NCBI GenBank assembly: GCA_930367205.1
Contig: OV884009.1
Location: 88,991,189-89,055,188 of the forward strand
Direction of reading: 5' to 3'
DNA length: 64,000 bases
Origin: Acanthosoma haemorrhoidale
Lineage: Eukaryota; Arthropoda; Insecta; Hemiptera; Acanthosomatidae
Position numbers and translations under genes: made by a program. Below are positions 25,601 to 35,300 of the stretch, one piece after another; positions within the stretch are counted from its first letter, which is position 1, and each line of letters opens with the position of its first letter. The notes beneath the pieces are model-generated. The model made no database searches, was not told the origin of the DNA, and was given only the letters and a program-made list of their open reading frames with translations.

Positions 25601-28600
25601 ACATTCACTAACAATGGTAACTAGAAGCTTAATGAAAATGTAGGAATTATTACAAGGGGGCAATGACTGACAGGTTGCGTCATATTAAAATAGGAAATAA
25701 ATGAAAAACAATAATAATAACATTAATGATGAATTGTAAATTGTTAGATTGAATGGGGATAAAGAACTGGTAAAATCTAGATGTAAAGATTGAGAGAGTT
25801 AGGGAGTGTTGAATATTGAAGGGAATCGAGTTCCAAAGGTTTACAACACTGATAAGAAAAGAATGGTCAAAGGAGGCAGATTTGTGGGAAGTGATATGCA
25901 GGATGGATGAATGGGATTTAGTATTATGAGATTTGATAGCTGATTTGAATAGGAGGAGGCTGTATGTAATTGCAAAGAGGGTTTTTAGTTGATAGTACTG
26001 AAGAGGAGGTATCCAAGAAATTATTGGCGACAGGGAAAAGGGTACAGCTATTCTAACTTGGAGTAGCAGTGGGAAATATGACAGTCTCTGGGGATCCTGA
26101 GTATAAATCATAAGAAAGGGTTCATGAGGGGTATTCACTGATATCTTCAGAGTCAAAATGGAGGAAGAGAAAATAAGATTACTAGAGTTTCGGCGTTTGT
26201 ATTGGGTGAAGGTGACGGAAATGATTGAGCAGTTTGAGGGTGAAAATGGATCGGCAGGTGATCTGGTAAATGTCATGTTTCAGGGATGAAGTTTTTTTGA
26301 TTGATGTGAAAAAGTAGATACGATAAGAATTGATGGTGAATGTAGGAATATCATTTAGGGTTTTGAGTAAGGGCAATTATCAGGTTGGCCAAAAAGTCCG
26401 TTCGGTTTTTGTCGTTCATGAAACTTCAAGCAGTTTAATATGTAGCTAACTTCAGTCTGTCCCTTTCGAGTGCGCTCTCGTCAGATACTAGACACTTCAA
26501 CGTAGTTTGACGCGAAATTCCGACGAGACTGATAGTATTTTGTGTGTTTAGGATCATCATGAAAATAGAAAACCAAAATGGACATTATCGACGCCTCATG
26601 CTTTTTTATTTTAAAAAAGGCAAGAAAGCAGTGGAAACTTGCAGGAAGATATGCGCTGTATACGGAGAGGAGAGGATGCTGTTACAGAACGTGTGTGCCA
26701 GAAGTGGTTTTCAAGATTTTGATCGGGAAATTATTCGGTTCAAGATGCACCTCGCTCTGGCCGGCCAACTAATTAACAGCGACAAAGTGAAGGAATTAGT
26801 CAACACCGATTCCCGTTATACAACTAGGGAGATCGCAGTTATCCTCAAAATATCCAAATCGAGTGTTGAAAACCATCTGCATCAACTTGGCTACGTGATC
26901 AGACTCGATGTTTGGGTTCCCCATCAACTTAGTGAGGCTAACCTCGCCCAAAGGATTTCCATCTGTGATTCGTTGCGGAAATGTGAAGAAAACTATCCTT
27001 CTTTGAAAAGAATGATGACAGGGGACAAAAAGTGGATTGTCTATAACAATGTGGAGTGCAAACGCTCATGGGGGAAGCACGGCGAATTACCACAAACAAC
27101 CCCCAAAGCAGGACTTCACCCAAAGAAGGTTATGCTCTCGATTTGGTGGGATTGGAGGGGTGTTATCTTTTAAGAACTTCCATCTACAAACAGGACCATC
27201 AATTCGGATGTGTACTGTGATCAGCTGGACAAATTAAATGCAGTGATCCACCAGAAGCGTCCAGAACTAGCCAACTGTAAGGGGATTGTCTTCCATCACG
27301 ACAATGTCAGACCGCACACTTCTTTGCAGACGCGGCAGAAGTTACTGGAGCTTGGCTGGGAAGTTTTGCCGCACCCTCCATATTCGCCCGACCTTGCACC
27401 TTCAGATTTCCACCTGTTTCGGTATCTTCAAAATTCATTGAATTGGCAGACCTTCAACTCTGAAGAAGATGTAAAAATCCACTTGGAAAATTGTTTTGCC
27501 AGTAAAGACAGGAAATTCTTTGAGCATGGAATTATGAATCTGCCCATGAGATGGCAGAAGATACTGGAACAAAACGGCAATTATATCATTGATTGAATTA
27601 ATCGGTTTGTGTTCAAAAGTTGTGGCTTATTTTCACTTAAAAAACCCAATGGACGTTTTGGCCAACCTATTTTATTGGCTTGGATTTCTCCGCATTCAAT
27701 TGTGAAGAGAGGCTGAGGCCCTGATTCAGTTCACATCTTCCTGTATCAATAGGGAGGTGTGTATGTAAATTTGGGTGTTGTCAGCATATAGGTGGCATGA
27801 GTAGAGCTAAGTAGATGATCAGAAGTTGTTGATGTGGACACAGAAAAGTAATGGAGAAATTGATAATCCATGTGGTACACCAGACGACAATGGAAGGGGT
27901 TGTGATACGGGCTGATCAGGTATAAGTGATGCCTGGAAGCAGGCAGAGATGAATGATGAACCAACAGATGGCACTGTTAGAAAAGGACGTCAATCGTAGT
28001 TTAAATAGAAAGATGGAGAGGGCAAAGGTGTCAAATGCTTTGGTCAAGTTTATGAGGACAAGGGATTGATATGTATTGTTGTTTAATGGCTGATGATAGG
28101 TCTTGCATAATTTTGGCAAGATCAAATTGGATGAAAAACCCTAGCCGAAAGTCGGGTTACAGGTGATTCAAACATATTCAAGAAAGGAAAGTTTGAAATT
28201 TAACTAGGCTTTCAAGGGGTTTGGAAAGGTTAGAGATTAAGAGTTTTGATATGGGATGGCAGTCTCTAAGGAAGATTGGGTTTGGAACTTTACTCAATGT
28301 TAGAACATTAGCATTTTTCTAGGAAGAAGGAAATGGTGCATTGTGATGAGAGAAATGAAAAATAAGAAGGAATATGGGAAGACCAAGTTTTGGAATTTAA
28401 TAGGGATGCCATCAGGACCCATCTATTTTGTTCTTGATTTCATGTTAGAAGAAATGATGTTTAGGAACAAGATTTGTGAGAAAAAAAAAGTTACAGAGGT
28501 CAAAATCGCCAGTAGTGTTGATTGTTCTGAGAGGAAACAACTGTTTTCTTTAGCGATGTCTAACTTCATTTTGCATCTAGAAACCGATGTTGGTCCCATC

Positions 28601-31600
28601 AAAGCCTTCCCATATTCCCTTCCAAGAATAGCTGCTCTAGGGTCATCAAATGAAAAGCCTTCAGGCTTAATTATTGGATTATGCTTGCTCAGAGAGACTC
28701 TTCAACTCATAGAAAAATATTGATGATGTCGCTCTTTAGAAAGAACAACTATTCCCTTTTATAAACATGAGAGAACAGATGAGCAAAGAGAACAAGGATG
28801 CAATATTCCAGTTTTTGTTTTTATTAAAAGTTAAATGGAAAACAGAAATTGGTTACCTTTAGGGACAAGGGCTCTTCCTATAGTGCACCCGTGAAGTTTT
28901 TGCCGTGAAATTTAAAAATGAGAACTGAATTTCTATATTTTAACTATTGTTATTGGATGCAGAAAGAGGTAGAGATTTTAGTTTTATGTTTAGACAGAAT
29001 AATTAGTATCAGAAAAAGAGAGTATTTATCCTGAAAATCATCAAAATATTTCCCATATCTGGTCACTGAAAAACACAATAAAGACCAGTGAAAAATGTCA
29101 AATAGTATTAGATGAAGTAGTAGCAGTTGAAGTTAGTAGTATATGAAATAAACATTTTAAAACACTTATACAAGAGACCCATGACATAAAATATGAAAAA
29201 AATCTCCTCTAATATAAATGTCAATGTTGGTATATCTAACATGAAAAACTCCATCATAGTAATGTGCTCAGCAGTTTGTGATCAAATTCCCGAAGAAGTT
29301 TTTAATATAATAATCGAACGTGTTCCATCATGACTACCTAGCAGTTACAGGCTGTCAAAACTGGTTATAGTTCTTATCTTTCTACCTCCTTTATGCTAAT
29401 AAGCATAGAAATATGTAGTCACTCTGTAATCCAAGTCTGCTTAGTTGAATCATAATTGATTATCCTTTAGGCAGTTGAGTCCCAGAGACCCTATTATCCT
29501 GGGGCCTCTCTTGACCTTGTTATTTTAAGCCAACTATGGGCTGGGTTTCACCCTCTGAACACAGGCCTCTCTAGGAAATCTTGGTTGGTTTTAATTTTTT
29601 ATAGGTGTAAACCTATATGTTATCAACATTTGTTAGATATTGTTGTGCTTATTAATAATATTTTCTAATGTCCACCTTTTTGGCATTTCCACTTCGGAAT
29701 TTTCAAGAGGTGAAGTGTGACCCATTTTTAATTTTGGTACCCATTAGGATGGGCTCTCTCCTGTAGGTTGGCAGGTCTCATATTATCCTAATGTGCATTT
29801 ATGATCTATAGCTGAACAGTAAAAAGAGAGCTGGGGCCCATCCAAGTACTGAACATGCTGTATCTGCATGATTTAGCTTATCTACAGGCACATTCTCTAG
29901 CCAGCCCTTGTGTCTATTAATAAATGTGTGAAAAAGAATTGCGAATCACTTTTATTAAAATGTTTGAATAAGGACCTTAAACATTCTGACAGCTAGGTCT
30001 GTAGGCTCTTTTGTTTGTATTGTTGTTGGTAGGCTCTTTGATGTTTCCCTCCATGCTACCAGTCCTCTTGAAATCTCTCCCACACCTGAACAAAATTCAG
30101 GATAATTTTCTATTTAATAGAGTCCAGTGTTTCTGTAGGCATTTTGTCACAGGCTTGCTTATAAAATATAAGTATGCTGGCTGAATGATCTATGTTCTCC
30201 CAGAAAGTGGTAGGAGGTTTCTTGTTTGATCATCCATATGAGACTAACTTGTGGTTCTGAGATAAACCGACTAAGAATATCTGTCCACTGTACCAGCTGT
30301 GACCAGTTAAGACAACTTGCTATTAGGTTTATATTTTGCTGGCCACATTTATCAACAATGAATTGTTTATCTGAGAGGGCTTGTTGATGAACAACTTAGA
30401 CTGTCTGCAGCTGATGCTGTTTACGACTGTTCAACTGTTCTGGACATCTTCCATTGTTAGTGATAATGGCTGGCTTGGAGCCAATGAATGTAGTTTTTGT
30501 TTTGCCAATTCATCTGCTTTTGTCATCTAAATCTGTCTGGCCTGGGACCCAGGATTTACACTTGGTTTGTTAATCACTTGAATGTTTTTCATTTTAGCTT
30601 CTCATAAATATATTATTATTTAAATATTTTAAAGTGGATGAATTAAAAAGATACAGTTTCAACTTCTAAAATACATAGTAAAAGTATCTTATTTTATGTT
30701 ACATCATTAATTTTATATTTTACAGGAAACGGTATGCCTGGGAACATAACCTGGAAATTTGATGTCAGTCACACAAGTTACTTCATATCAGGACTACTTC
30801 TTAAAACCAGTGCTTTCTTTATTGATACTGGCGTAGTTGAATTTAGAGCTGTTAATAATAAGAATCACATGTCATGGAAAAATGGTATAAATTAATTTTA
30901 ATAAAATCACTTCTCATTCATAAAAATTTAATTAGCATTATTTTTATTTTACTTTTACTGCTGGGTTCGCTTATAAATTCAATTTTCAGGCAAGATTACA
31001 ATGCAAAATATATTCTCGTAATAAATAAAAGTATATTACGGGGGAACAACAACTTTATTGTTTGTTTACATTGTCATGCTATATGTTTACTTAAATTATT
31101 TTTCTCCTTTTTGTCTGAGATAGTTTAGCTTCCCATGACTGTCTGAAACACAGCCTATGTGAACCCAGCCCATAAAGAAATACTACAGATGCAGATAAAT
31201 ATCAGAAAAGATAATTTTACCAATATAAATAATACCTAAAAATATAATAAATTCCATCTGGAAAAGAGAAAACTTCTGTTTAAAAATAAACAATATAAAT
31301 TCTCCTTAGTTAAGCACTATGATTTCCCCTTCTTCTGTCCGGTCATGTTATAGGCATTTTACTATCACAATAGTAAATTAAATCTAAGGAACTTCTCATG
31401 AAGTGTGAGTGAGGTTGCTATCATAGTTTGTGGATGATGCTAAGCTCCAGCTTACAGAAAGTGCTCAATGATAACCCTAGCAGGTAGCTATTACCTATCA
31501 GTTGATAAAGCCCCTAACTATTTATATAGAATAGAAAAAAATCTTACTCCGGGACGAAGTCCCCTATGAATAAAATTAATGTTTGTATGACAAATCCAGT

Positions 31601-32940
31601 CTGGAAAATAAAAAGATCTATTACATCATAATAAAAAAATAAAATAATGACTATGTGCATAAAATGTAAACCTCTATAGGAAAGATCATAAATATGAAAT
31701 AAAATGAAAATTGTTTAACTGCTTTTTGTAAATGAAGTTCTGGTTGGATCCCCTATAAGAAACCAAAACAAAAATAACAACAACAATATGCAGAAGTCTG
31801 TACAGTATGACATTAAATAAACTATTTTATTTAACCTAAGTTAAGGAAGTAAATATTGGCCCTTGAGGAAAAACAAAAATTACAAATATATCACCAAAAT
31901 CAATTTATACCGAACAGTGTAGACGCTGACTATTATTTCATAATGAGTTTAAACCCATATCTGAGGAAAGTCCCAGAATGTGACAAAATGTTGGTCTGAG
32001 AAAACTACAAACTTTTTGTGAAGAGGACAATTATTGGGAAAATATAACTCAACATCAACATTCAGACAGTTACACAGTTTCTGAAAGAGGTACATCAAAC
32101 CAGAGTTGTAAAACATATTCAAGAATTTCCCTTCAGCACAGAAAGTAACATTCCCCAAGTCCTCAAACTACCGATCACGAAGACCCTACCATCATACTTA
32201 ACGAGTCATGCTCTGGCCAATATCCCTTAAAATATAACCATCTTCACTTTTTTTTTTCACTTACCTTCCCCAGGTATGTGCTCTTTACCTTGATTAAAGC
32301 TAAAGTGCTTAAACTTTAAAAACAAATTCCTTTATGCTCATAAGCCCATCTATCATTATTAGGAATGAATGATGCAAGCTCCAGGAAACATTTTTTGTGT
32401 AAGCATTATTCACAATTACATGCAGTAGTGACCAATATTTTTGGTGCTTATTAATTCTGTAATGCAGGAAATATTCATCTTCTAAAAATAGCAGGTATAA
32501 AATTATATTAATTCATACATGACTGGCTATTTATAATTATTAAATTTATAATATTAAAGGTGGTACATTTTTATTTTCTTATACTGGAAATAGTAATGAG
32601 TATATATAGTAATAATATGCATTTTTAGTACTACTTTATGATGAGTGGTAGTTCAGTATAGTAGTATAATGTGTATTTTTTTTTTGTTGTTGCAGTGTAG
32701 TAGTGTGGCATGTGTTAGTTGTAGTTTTTCTCAATATATTTATTATTCTTTTTTTTTTTTTCAGGTTCTGAGTGTATCTATTCTTCACTTTCTCCTGATA
32801 GTAAATTGTCTATTGAAGTAATTTTAAGTGGAGGGGAGGGGACAGTTTCTTGGCAACAAGCACAAATCGGACGTCAGTCAAAAAATGAAGGTTCAGCTGT
32901 CAGTGTGGGCGTGGTTTTGTTTCTCAGTAGCAAATCATAA
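16325..32940 (+). CDS. NGLY1: Peptide:N-glycanase (PNGase), seven exons
   Basis: Cytosolic PNGase removes N-glycans from misfolded glycoproteins exported from the ER. Joined exons are 16325-16663, 18049-18231, 19688-19932, 23553-23760, 25129-25303, 30726-30884 and 32765-32940. All have GT/AG borders and phases agree, giving 494 residues. Visible elements: zinc CxxC pairs at residues 87/90 and 117/120; catalytic Cys143 (TRRGRCAEF), His170 (DHVWTE) and Asp187 (WIHCDPSE); then a GRISGS..WR..RGE linker and a C-terminal PAW region (ITWKFDVS...GTVSWQQAQIGRQS). Compared with vertebrate NGLY1 (about 650 residues) the N-terminal PUB domain is missing here. It may be upstream or lost. The RC-G-E-W motif reads RC-A-E-F. 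Introns are full of transposons. Confidence 0.9.
17105..17540. mobile_element. Fold-back Tc1-like derivative, copy A (NGLY1 intron 1)
   Basis: The left part (17110-17270) is plus-strand C-terminal transposase: YTPEGRMRDYQRPGEHYT.FNVTGRV. The right part (17270-17540) is minus-strand N-terminal transposase: ARALGLPETTVRRAIS, an HTH helix, then RPASEPLLITERHRA. The two halves meet near 17262-17270 (ACAGTGCTC) in tail-to-tail orientation. Many stops are present. Copy B at 56900-57700 has the same junction. Confidence 0.65.
17538..17831 (+). pseudogene. C-terminal fragment of a non-LTR retroelement polyprotein (probable)
   Basis: The 97-codon frame contains ITIYWNHYINTDHVVLNNRP then PDILLMDKKRKLAQIIEIGV and a Lys-rich helix (KKLKYHDLEKELRR). 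The pattern N-R-P-D-I-x-L-x-D followed by a short beta strand and a KY.DL.xE helix recurs at the C termini of arthropod reverse-transcriptase polyproteins. It suggests a PD-(D/E)XK-like nuclease fold. It lies in NGLY1 intron 1 and adjoins the fold-back Tc1 copy. Assignment is from remembered family resemblance, so it is moderate. Confidence 0.45.
18049..18231 (+). CDS. NGLY1: NGLY1 exon 2 with catalytic Cys and His
   Basis: Sixty-one codons, phase 0 at both ends, acceptor ATTTTTAG and donor GTAAGT. Carries the second zinc pair (KCRSC), HRYND, the catalytic Cys in RRGRCAEFA and the catalytic His in DHVWTE. It is strongly diagnostic of the transglutaminase-like PNGase core. Confidence 0.92.
19480..19565 (+). 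mobile_element. tRNA-derived SINE head (NGLY1 intron 2)
   Basis: GGACTAGTTCAGTTGGTAGA contains a good pol III A box (TAGTTCAGTTGG). About 40 bases later GGTCCCGGTTA is a degraded B box, followed by TTTTTTCTTTGGCGA as in the SINE at 800-1075. Only the first ~85 bases are recognisable. Confidence 0.5.
19688..19932 (+). CDS. NGLY1: NGLY1 exon 3 with catalytic Asp
   Basis: Begins VYSHLQGRWIHCDPSEG, the catalytic Asp segment, and continues with DKPLMYESGWGK, a signature of PNGase, then DVTWRYS. The donor is AT/GTAATT at 19933, in phase 2. Without splicing the frame would stop two bases later, which supports the donor choice. Confidence 0.92.
20607..22165 (+). mobile_element. Tc1-like DNA transposon, full length but dead (NGLY1 intron 3)
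   Basis: Terminal inverted repeats of about 26 bases, ACTGACAGGCAAAAAATTCC..., face each other at 20608 and 22164. They are flanked by TA on each side (20605-20606 and 22166-22167), the Tc1/mariner target duplication. The 1.56-kb length fits a complete single-gene element. Confidence 0.88.
20880..21916 (+). pseudogene. Tc1 transposase pseudogene
   Basis: Encodes a DDE/D transposase with an N-terminal helix-turn-helix (EDVARGVALIDDGRSIR...YKTLRDTVRRF), a GRPRAT linker, VRG.Q.SERTARRRLNEYGL, and the first catalytic Asp in LFTDESRF. The second catalytic position reads IYNARPH instead of the usual D-N-A-R-P-H, so Asp is lost. The final box is YYPD.NPVEHLWD. Breaks: in-frame TAG at about 21081, a frameshift near 21600, and stops in the last third. 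The end is at TAA 21914-21916. Confidence 0.82.
23553..23760 (+). CDS. NGLY1: NGLY1 exon 4
   Basis: Acceptor TTTCTTATTTCAG. The first base completes the ATG codon split from exon 3. Encodes a helix (KKRFLLMRLVRELAEFM) and GRISGSLEWRKQRGE, matching the G-R-I-S-G-S-x-x-W-R linker of PNGases. The donor GTATAG at 23761 keeps phase 0 with the next exon. Confidence 0.85.
23985..24190 (-). pseudogene. LINE C-terminal tail fragment (NGLY1 intron 4)
   Basis: On the minus strand a frame reads KPRLRRQEWVIQEARKLLG then a N-W-x-x-A-A-L-D-R-E-N-W-P-R-V-V-K-E segment. This matches the G-R-P-x-L-R-W...D-R-x-x-W-R-x-V-V ending common in insect non-LTR retrotransposon ORF2 proteins. Upstream parts were not recognised. 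Confidence 0.4.
25129..25303 (+). CDS. NGLY1: NGLY1 exon 5, start of PAW region
   Basis: Acceptor AAATCTAG, donor AA/GTGAGT. Encodes YYCMWYSANHDTYVFYC...GWKSCLYS and EELDWGQTYLARE. The last segment aligns with the D-W-x-x-V-Y-L-A-R segment of vertebrate NGLY1, so the exon is placed by homology as well as by phase. Confidence 0.85.
26380..27667 (+). mobile_element. mariner-like transposon inserted in the LINE
   Basis: Terminal inverted repeats AGGTTGGCCAAAAAGTCCGT (26382 on) and its mirror ending at 27667 (read inward: GGTTGGCCAAAACGTCC) enclose a 1.29-kb element flanked by TA at 26378-26379 and 27668-27669. The right end appears to lack the outermost three bases seen at the left end. Confidence 0.9.
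26544..27599 (+). pseudogene. mariner transposase pseudogene
   Basis: About 350 codons, the full length of mariner transposases. N-terminal HTH domain (LMLFYFKKGKKAVETCRKIC, YTTREIAVILKISKSSVENH), linker WVPHQLSE, catalytic blocks TGDKKW (first Asp), FHHDNVRPH (second Asp) and YSPDLAPSDFHLF (third Asp, D34D type). Breaks: in about 26670-26780 the conserved reading moves one frame and then returns (paired indels) and contains a TGA, and an in-frame TAA at 27171-27173 replaces a codon just before ELPS. The gene is otherwise well preserved, so inactivation may be fairly recent. Confidence 0.88.
30020..30600 (-). pseudogene. RNase H region of an I-like LINE (NGLY1 intron 5)
   Basis: On the minus strand near 30550 a frame reads TKADELAKQK and an overlapping frame continues TTFIGSKPAI. 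Together these match the D-x-A-D-E-L-A...F-I-G-P-E-P signature of the RNase H domain of I-group LINEs. Downstream text resembles the C-terminal region but is heavily mutated. It is a tentative assignment. Confidence 0.4.
30726..30884 (+). CDS. NGLY1: NGLY1 exon 6, PAW region
   Basis: Acceptor TTTTACAG, donor ATG/GTATAA. Phase 1 at both ends. Encodes GNITWKFDVS...GLLLKTSA..DTGVVEFR, equivalent to the S-W-K-F...G-T-V-E-W segment of the PAW domain that binds mannose chains in other PNGases. Confidence 0.88.
30890..32750 (+). other. NGLY1 intron 6
   Basis: AT-rich intron with no recognised repeat. The ORFs at 30874-31128 and 31949-32158 have no domain and look like chance. Confidence 0.4.
32765..32940 (+). 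CDS. NGLY1: NGLY1 exon 7, C terminus
   Basis: Acceptor is a long T tract ending TTTTTTCAG. Encodes a beta-rich end with LSGGEGTVSWQQAQIGRQS, matching the G-D-G-D-V-A-W-Q-H-T-Q-L-F-R-Q-S segment of vertebrate NGLY1, and stops at TAA 32938-32940. Confidence 0.9.
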
Positions 32941-32997
32941 TATTTTCCAGGGATGCATAATAATTGTTTTTATATTTTGAAAAATATAAGTTTTGTG

Positions 32998-33003
32998 AAA
33001 TAA
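32998..33003 (+). terminator. Polyadenylation signal of NGLY1
   Basis: An AATAAA hexamer (in GAAATAAAGTC) lies about 60 bases after the stop, followed by a GT/T-rich region. Confidence 0.6.
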
Positions 33004-33009
33004 AGTCTT

Positions 33010-35100
33010 TGTGAAATTTTCACATATTTGTTTTTATATTAGTGCCATTGTTTCACTAGTTATATTATCATCTTCCTGAAGTCAAGAGTCTGGAATTATA
33101 GTGGCTCTGAATGGAAGCTTTGAAATGAACTTTAACAACAGGATAATAAAGGAAGGAAAGATTTTGTACAGGTTCATAAAAATTCAGAGACTAAAAGAAT
33201 TGGTTGGACCTAAGACTAGGTCCAGAATTAGAATTTATGATATTAATGTTAACTCGGTATTGATATTTGTTCAGGTGCATCAGATCAGCAGCTTTATGTC
33301 ATGTATATTGCATTCCAGCAACATATGCTTGCGAAGGTTAGTAGACAATAAGAAACGATGAGCTTCTATAAATAATGATATAGAAGATAGATGGAGTCCG
33401 TAAATTTAACCTGTAGGTTCTTTTTGTGATGATGCAGAAGGAAAATAATTTTTTGTGAAATTGTTCTGTACTATGAAGGTGGAAATTTGTTTGTTAAACA
33501 TTTATCATTTATCTTATTCACAAATAGCAGTTTTACATATATTGTGATGGCAGGATGGTTTACACAACTGAAAACTATCAGAATCTATTCGGTCCTCTGT
33601 TAGTGCACTGGTCGAGGCAAGGTTTAATAAAAGGCAAATTTTAATACTGGAAATAAAATAAAATAGTTTTCTGATTTGAATAAAAAATGTAACCTTATAA
33701 CTGAACAAACAAAAAAATTAAGATCTTCGAAGATAGTATTGATAATTATTATTCTAAGATTTAAAAATTAGGAGGCAAGTCAAAACCTAAAAAAGGAAAA
33801 AAAAAACAATATTGACTCCAAAGAAAATTTGTAATTAGTTATTTGTATGGATCCCACTATCACTTAATATTATTAGCCAAAGAAAACGTATTCCTAAATG
33901 GTGAGAGTAGAGTTCCATGACCCTGCCAGTATATTGCTTCTCTGGCTTATAATTTGTAATAAATACTATAATTAAAATTAAATATAATATTGTTCTATGT
34001 TAATGGTAACAAAAAAAAAAATAGTTCCCCAGTCAGGAGTTGATGTGAGCACATTATAACCATGGCTGATCTGGCATACAATTGAGGTTGGCTAGTAGGA
34101 TTTTATTGATTGGGATTTCTGGGTAAAACCCTCATGTCATCAATGATATTGTTTAGTATATTTAAACTTGTTTTGGGAACCCACCGGTGAGAACTCGAGA
34201 AACTACAAGGACAAAAGCCCCAGGAGGCAACCAACCCTGTCCCTTATATCAGATAGATGTTATTGATAATGCTTATATGGGACACGATATGTAATCAGAG
34301 TATGTGGATATAAACACCATGTAACCCAGCTAACTTGGATACATTCCACTAATGCTTACAATTTCATACACATGTAAAAGTCAAAATCCTCCCAGTTCTC
34401 GGAGCTTACCCATTCTGTGGGACTAATAATACTACCATAGTCCCAGAGGAACTATCCATTCCGCACCGACATCACCAGTTACTATTTTTATGTCATTAAT
34501 TATAGCATCTAATATCACGGTTTACATTATTTTTGGAAATAAAAGTAATGACGGTATTAATGGTTGGTTCATCATTTCTTAATGATAATCGTAAATTTAT
34601 TGAGCTTTTCATACCATTAAGGATTGATTTGTAGTAGGTGTATTCCTTGAATATATGAATGATGATTTAGACAGTTACATTTGGGAAATGTTTCTCAAGT
34701 GATAAGGTAGCATTAGGTAAGTCTAATATGCCCTATCATGATGTGTGTAACTGCTACTTCTCAATGGGTTAGTATAGTTAGACATAGTCCCATTGTTTAA
34801 CCTCTGTTTTAATATTTTTCAGTTTACTGAAATGGCTCTTATATTATGTCATCCTTTATCTATTATTTCTTCCTATGGGTGTACAAGTACTTTGACTTTG
34901 GAGATGTTATATCTTTAAGCAATTAGTTTTGCACTGTTTGTTTTTCTACAGTTGTGTTTTACCTGGAATCAATACATTCTATTTTAAGTAGACCTTAGGA
35001 CTTCAGTCTTGTTACTTTTTGGGAGGAAAAGGCTCTTCAGCGAAAACCACTTTTTTATGACAAAATCATCAATTTATGAAGATCACTTTAAACAAAATCC
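33010..35100. other. Intergenic stretch after NGLY1
   Basis: No gene recognised. The plus ORF at 33101-33361 (86 codons, basic) has no familiar motif. Confidence 0.35.
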
Positions 35101-35119
35101 TAGTTGGTTTGGAGGAGGC

Positions 35120-35300
35120 CAAGAGGCTACCTTCACCTTATATGTTGCTAGGGATGAGATGGAAGTATAGAGCCATTAACATATAGAATAGAAGTTCTGG
35201 TAGTGGGAGATGGCTAGATGAATGGTACTGTTGCTGACATAGAAGAGGCATTAACTATCTTGCCTGTATTCTGGATTGCAGGGATGGAGCAGTGCAAAGA
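35120..35300 (-). repeat. LINE-related fragment, inverted relative to 38050-38170
   Basis: Shares AGAAGTTCTGGTAG...GGCTAGAT and ATTCTGGATTGCAGGGA with the reverse complement of 38055-38165, with intervening similarity. The two pieces face opposite ways around the Copia relic. Confidence 0.6.

Larger units (their letters stand above)
25680..28760 (-). mobile_element. LINE (jockey/CR1-like), minus strand, split by a mariner (NGLY1 intron 5)
   Basis: The 3' part (26379 down to 25680) has the same ordered blocks as the copies at 7960 and 44470 (PLLKTLNDI, SIFTLKLLNH, IKSHNTKSHSS, SASFDHSFLIS, WNSIPFN). The 5' part (about 28760 to 27669) encodes the RT start. Visible there are GPDGIPIKF, LSKPLESLVKF, LVLINLTKAFDT (block A), SSGVPHGL..SPLLF in another frame, and LYADNTQIYI where the usual Y-A-D-D reads Y-A-D-N. 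Numerous shifts and stops are present. The mariner at 26380-27667 lies between the two parts at a TA, and the parts join in register with the 7960 copy. Confidence 0.75.

Noticed and set aside
32758..33361. Extra NGLY1 exon or new gene at 33101-33361
   Set aside because: NGLY1 ends with a family-typical C terminus at 32940 and a polyadenylation signal follows. The ORF has no domain.
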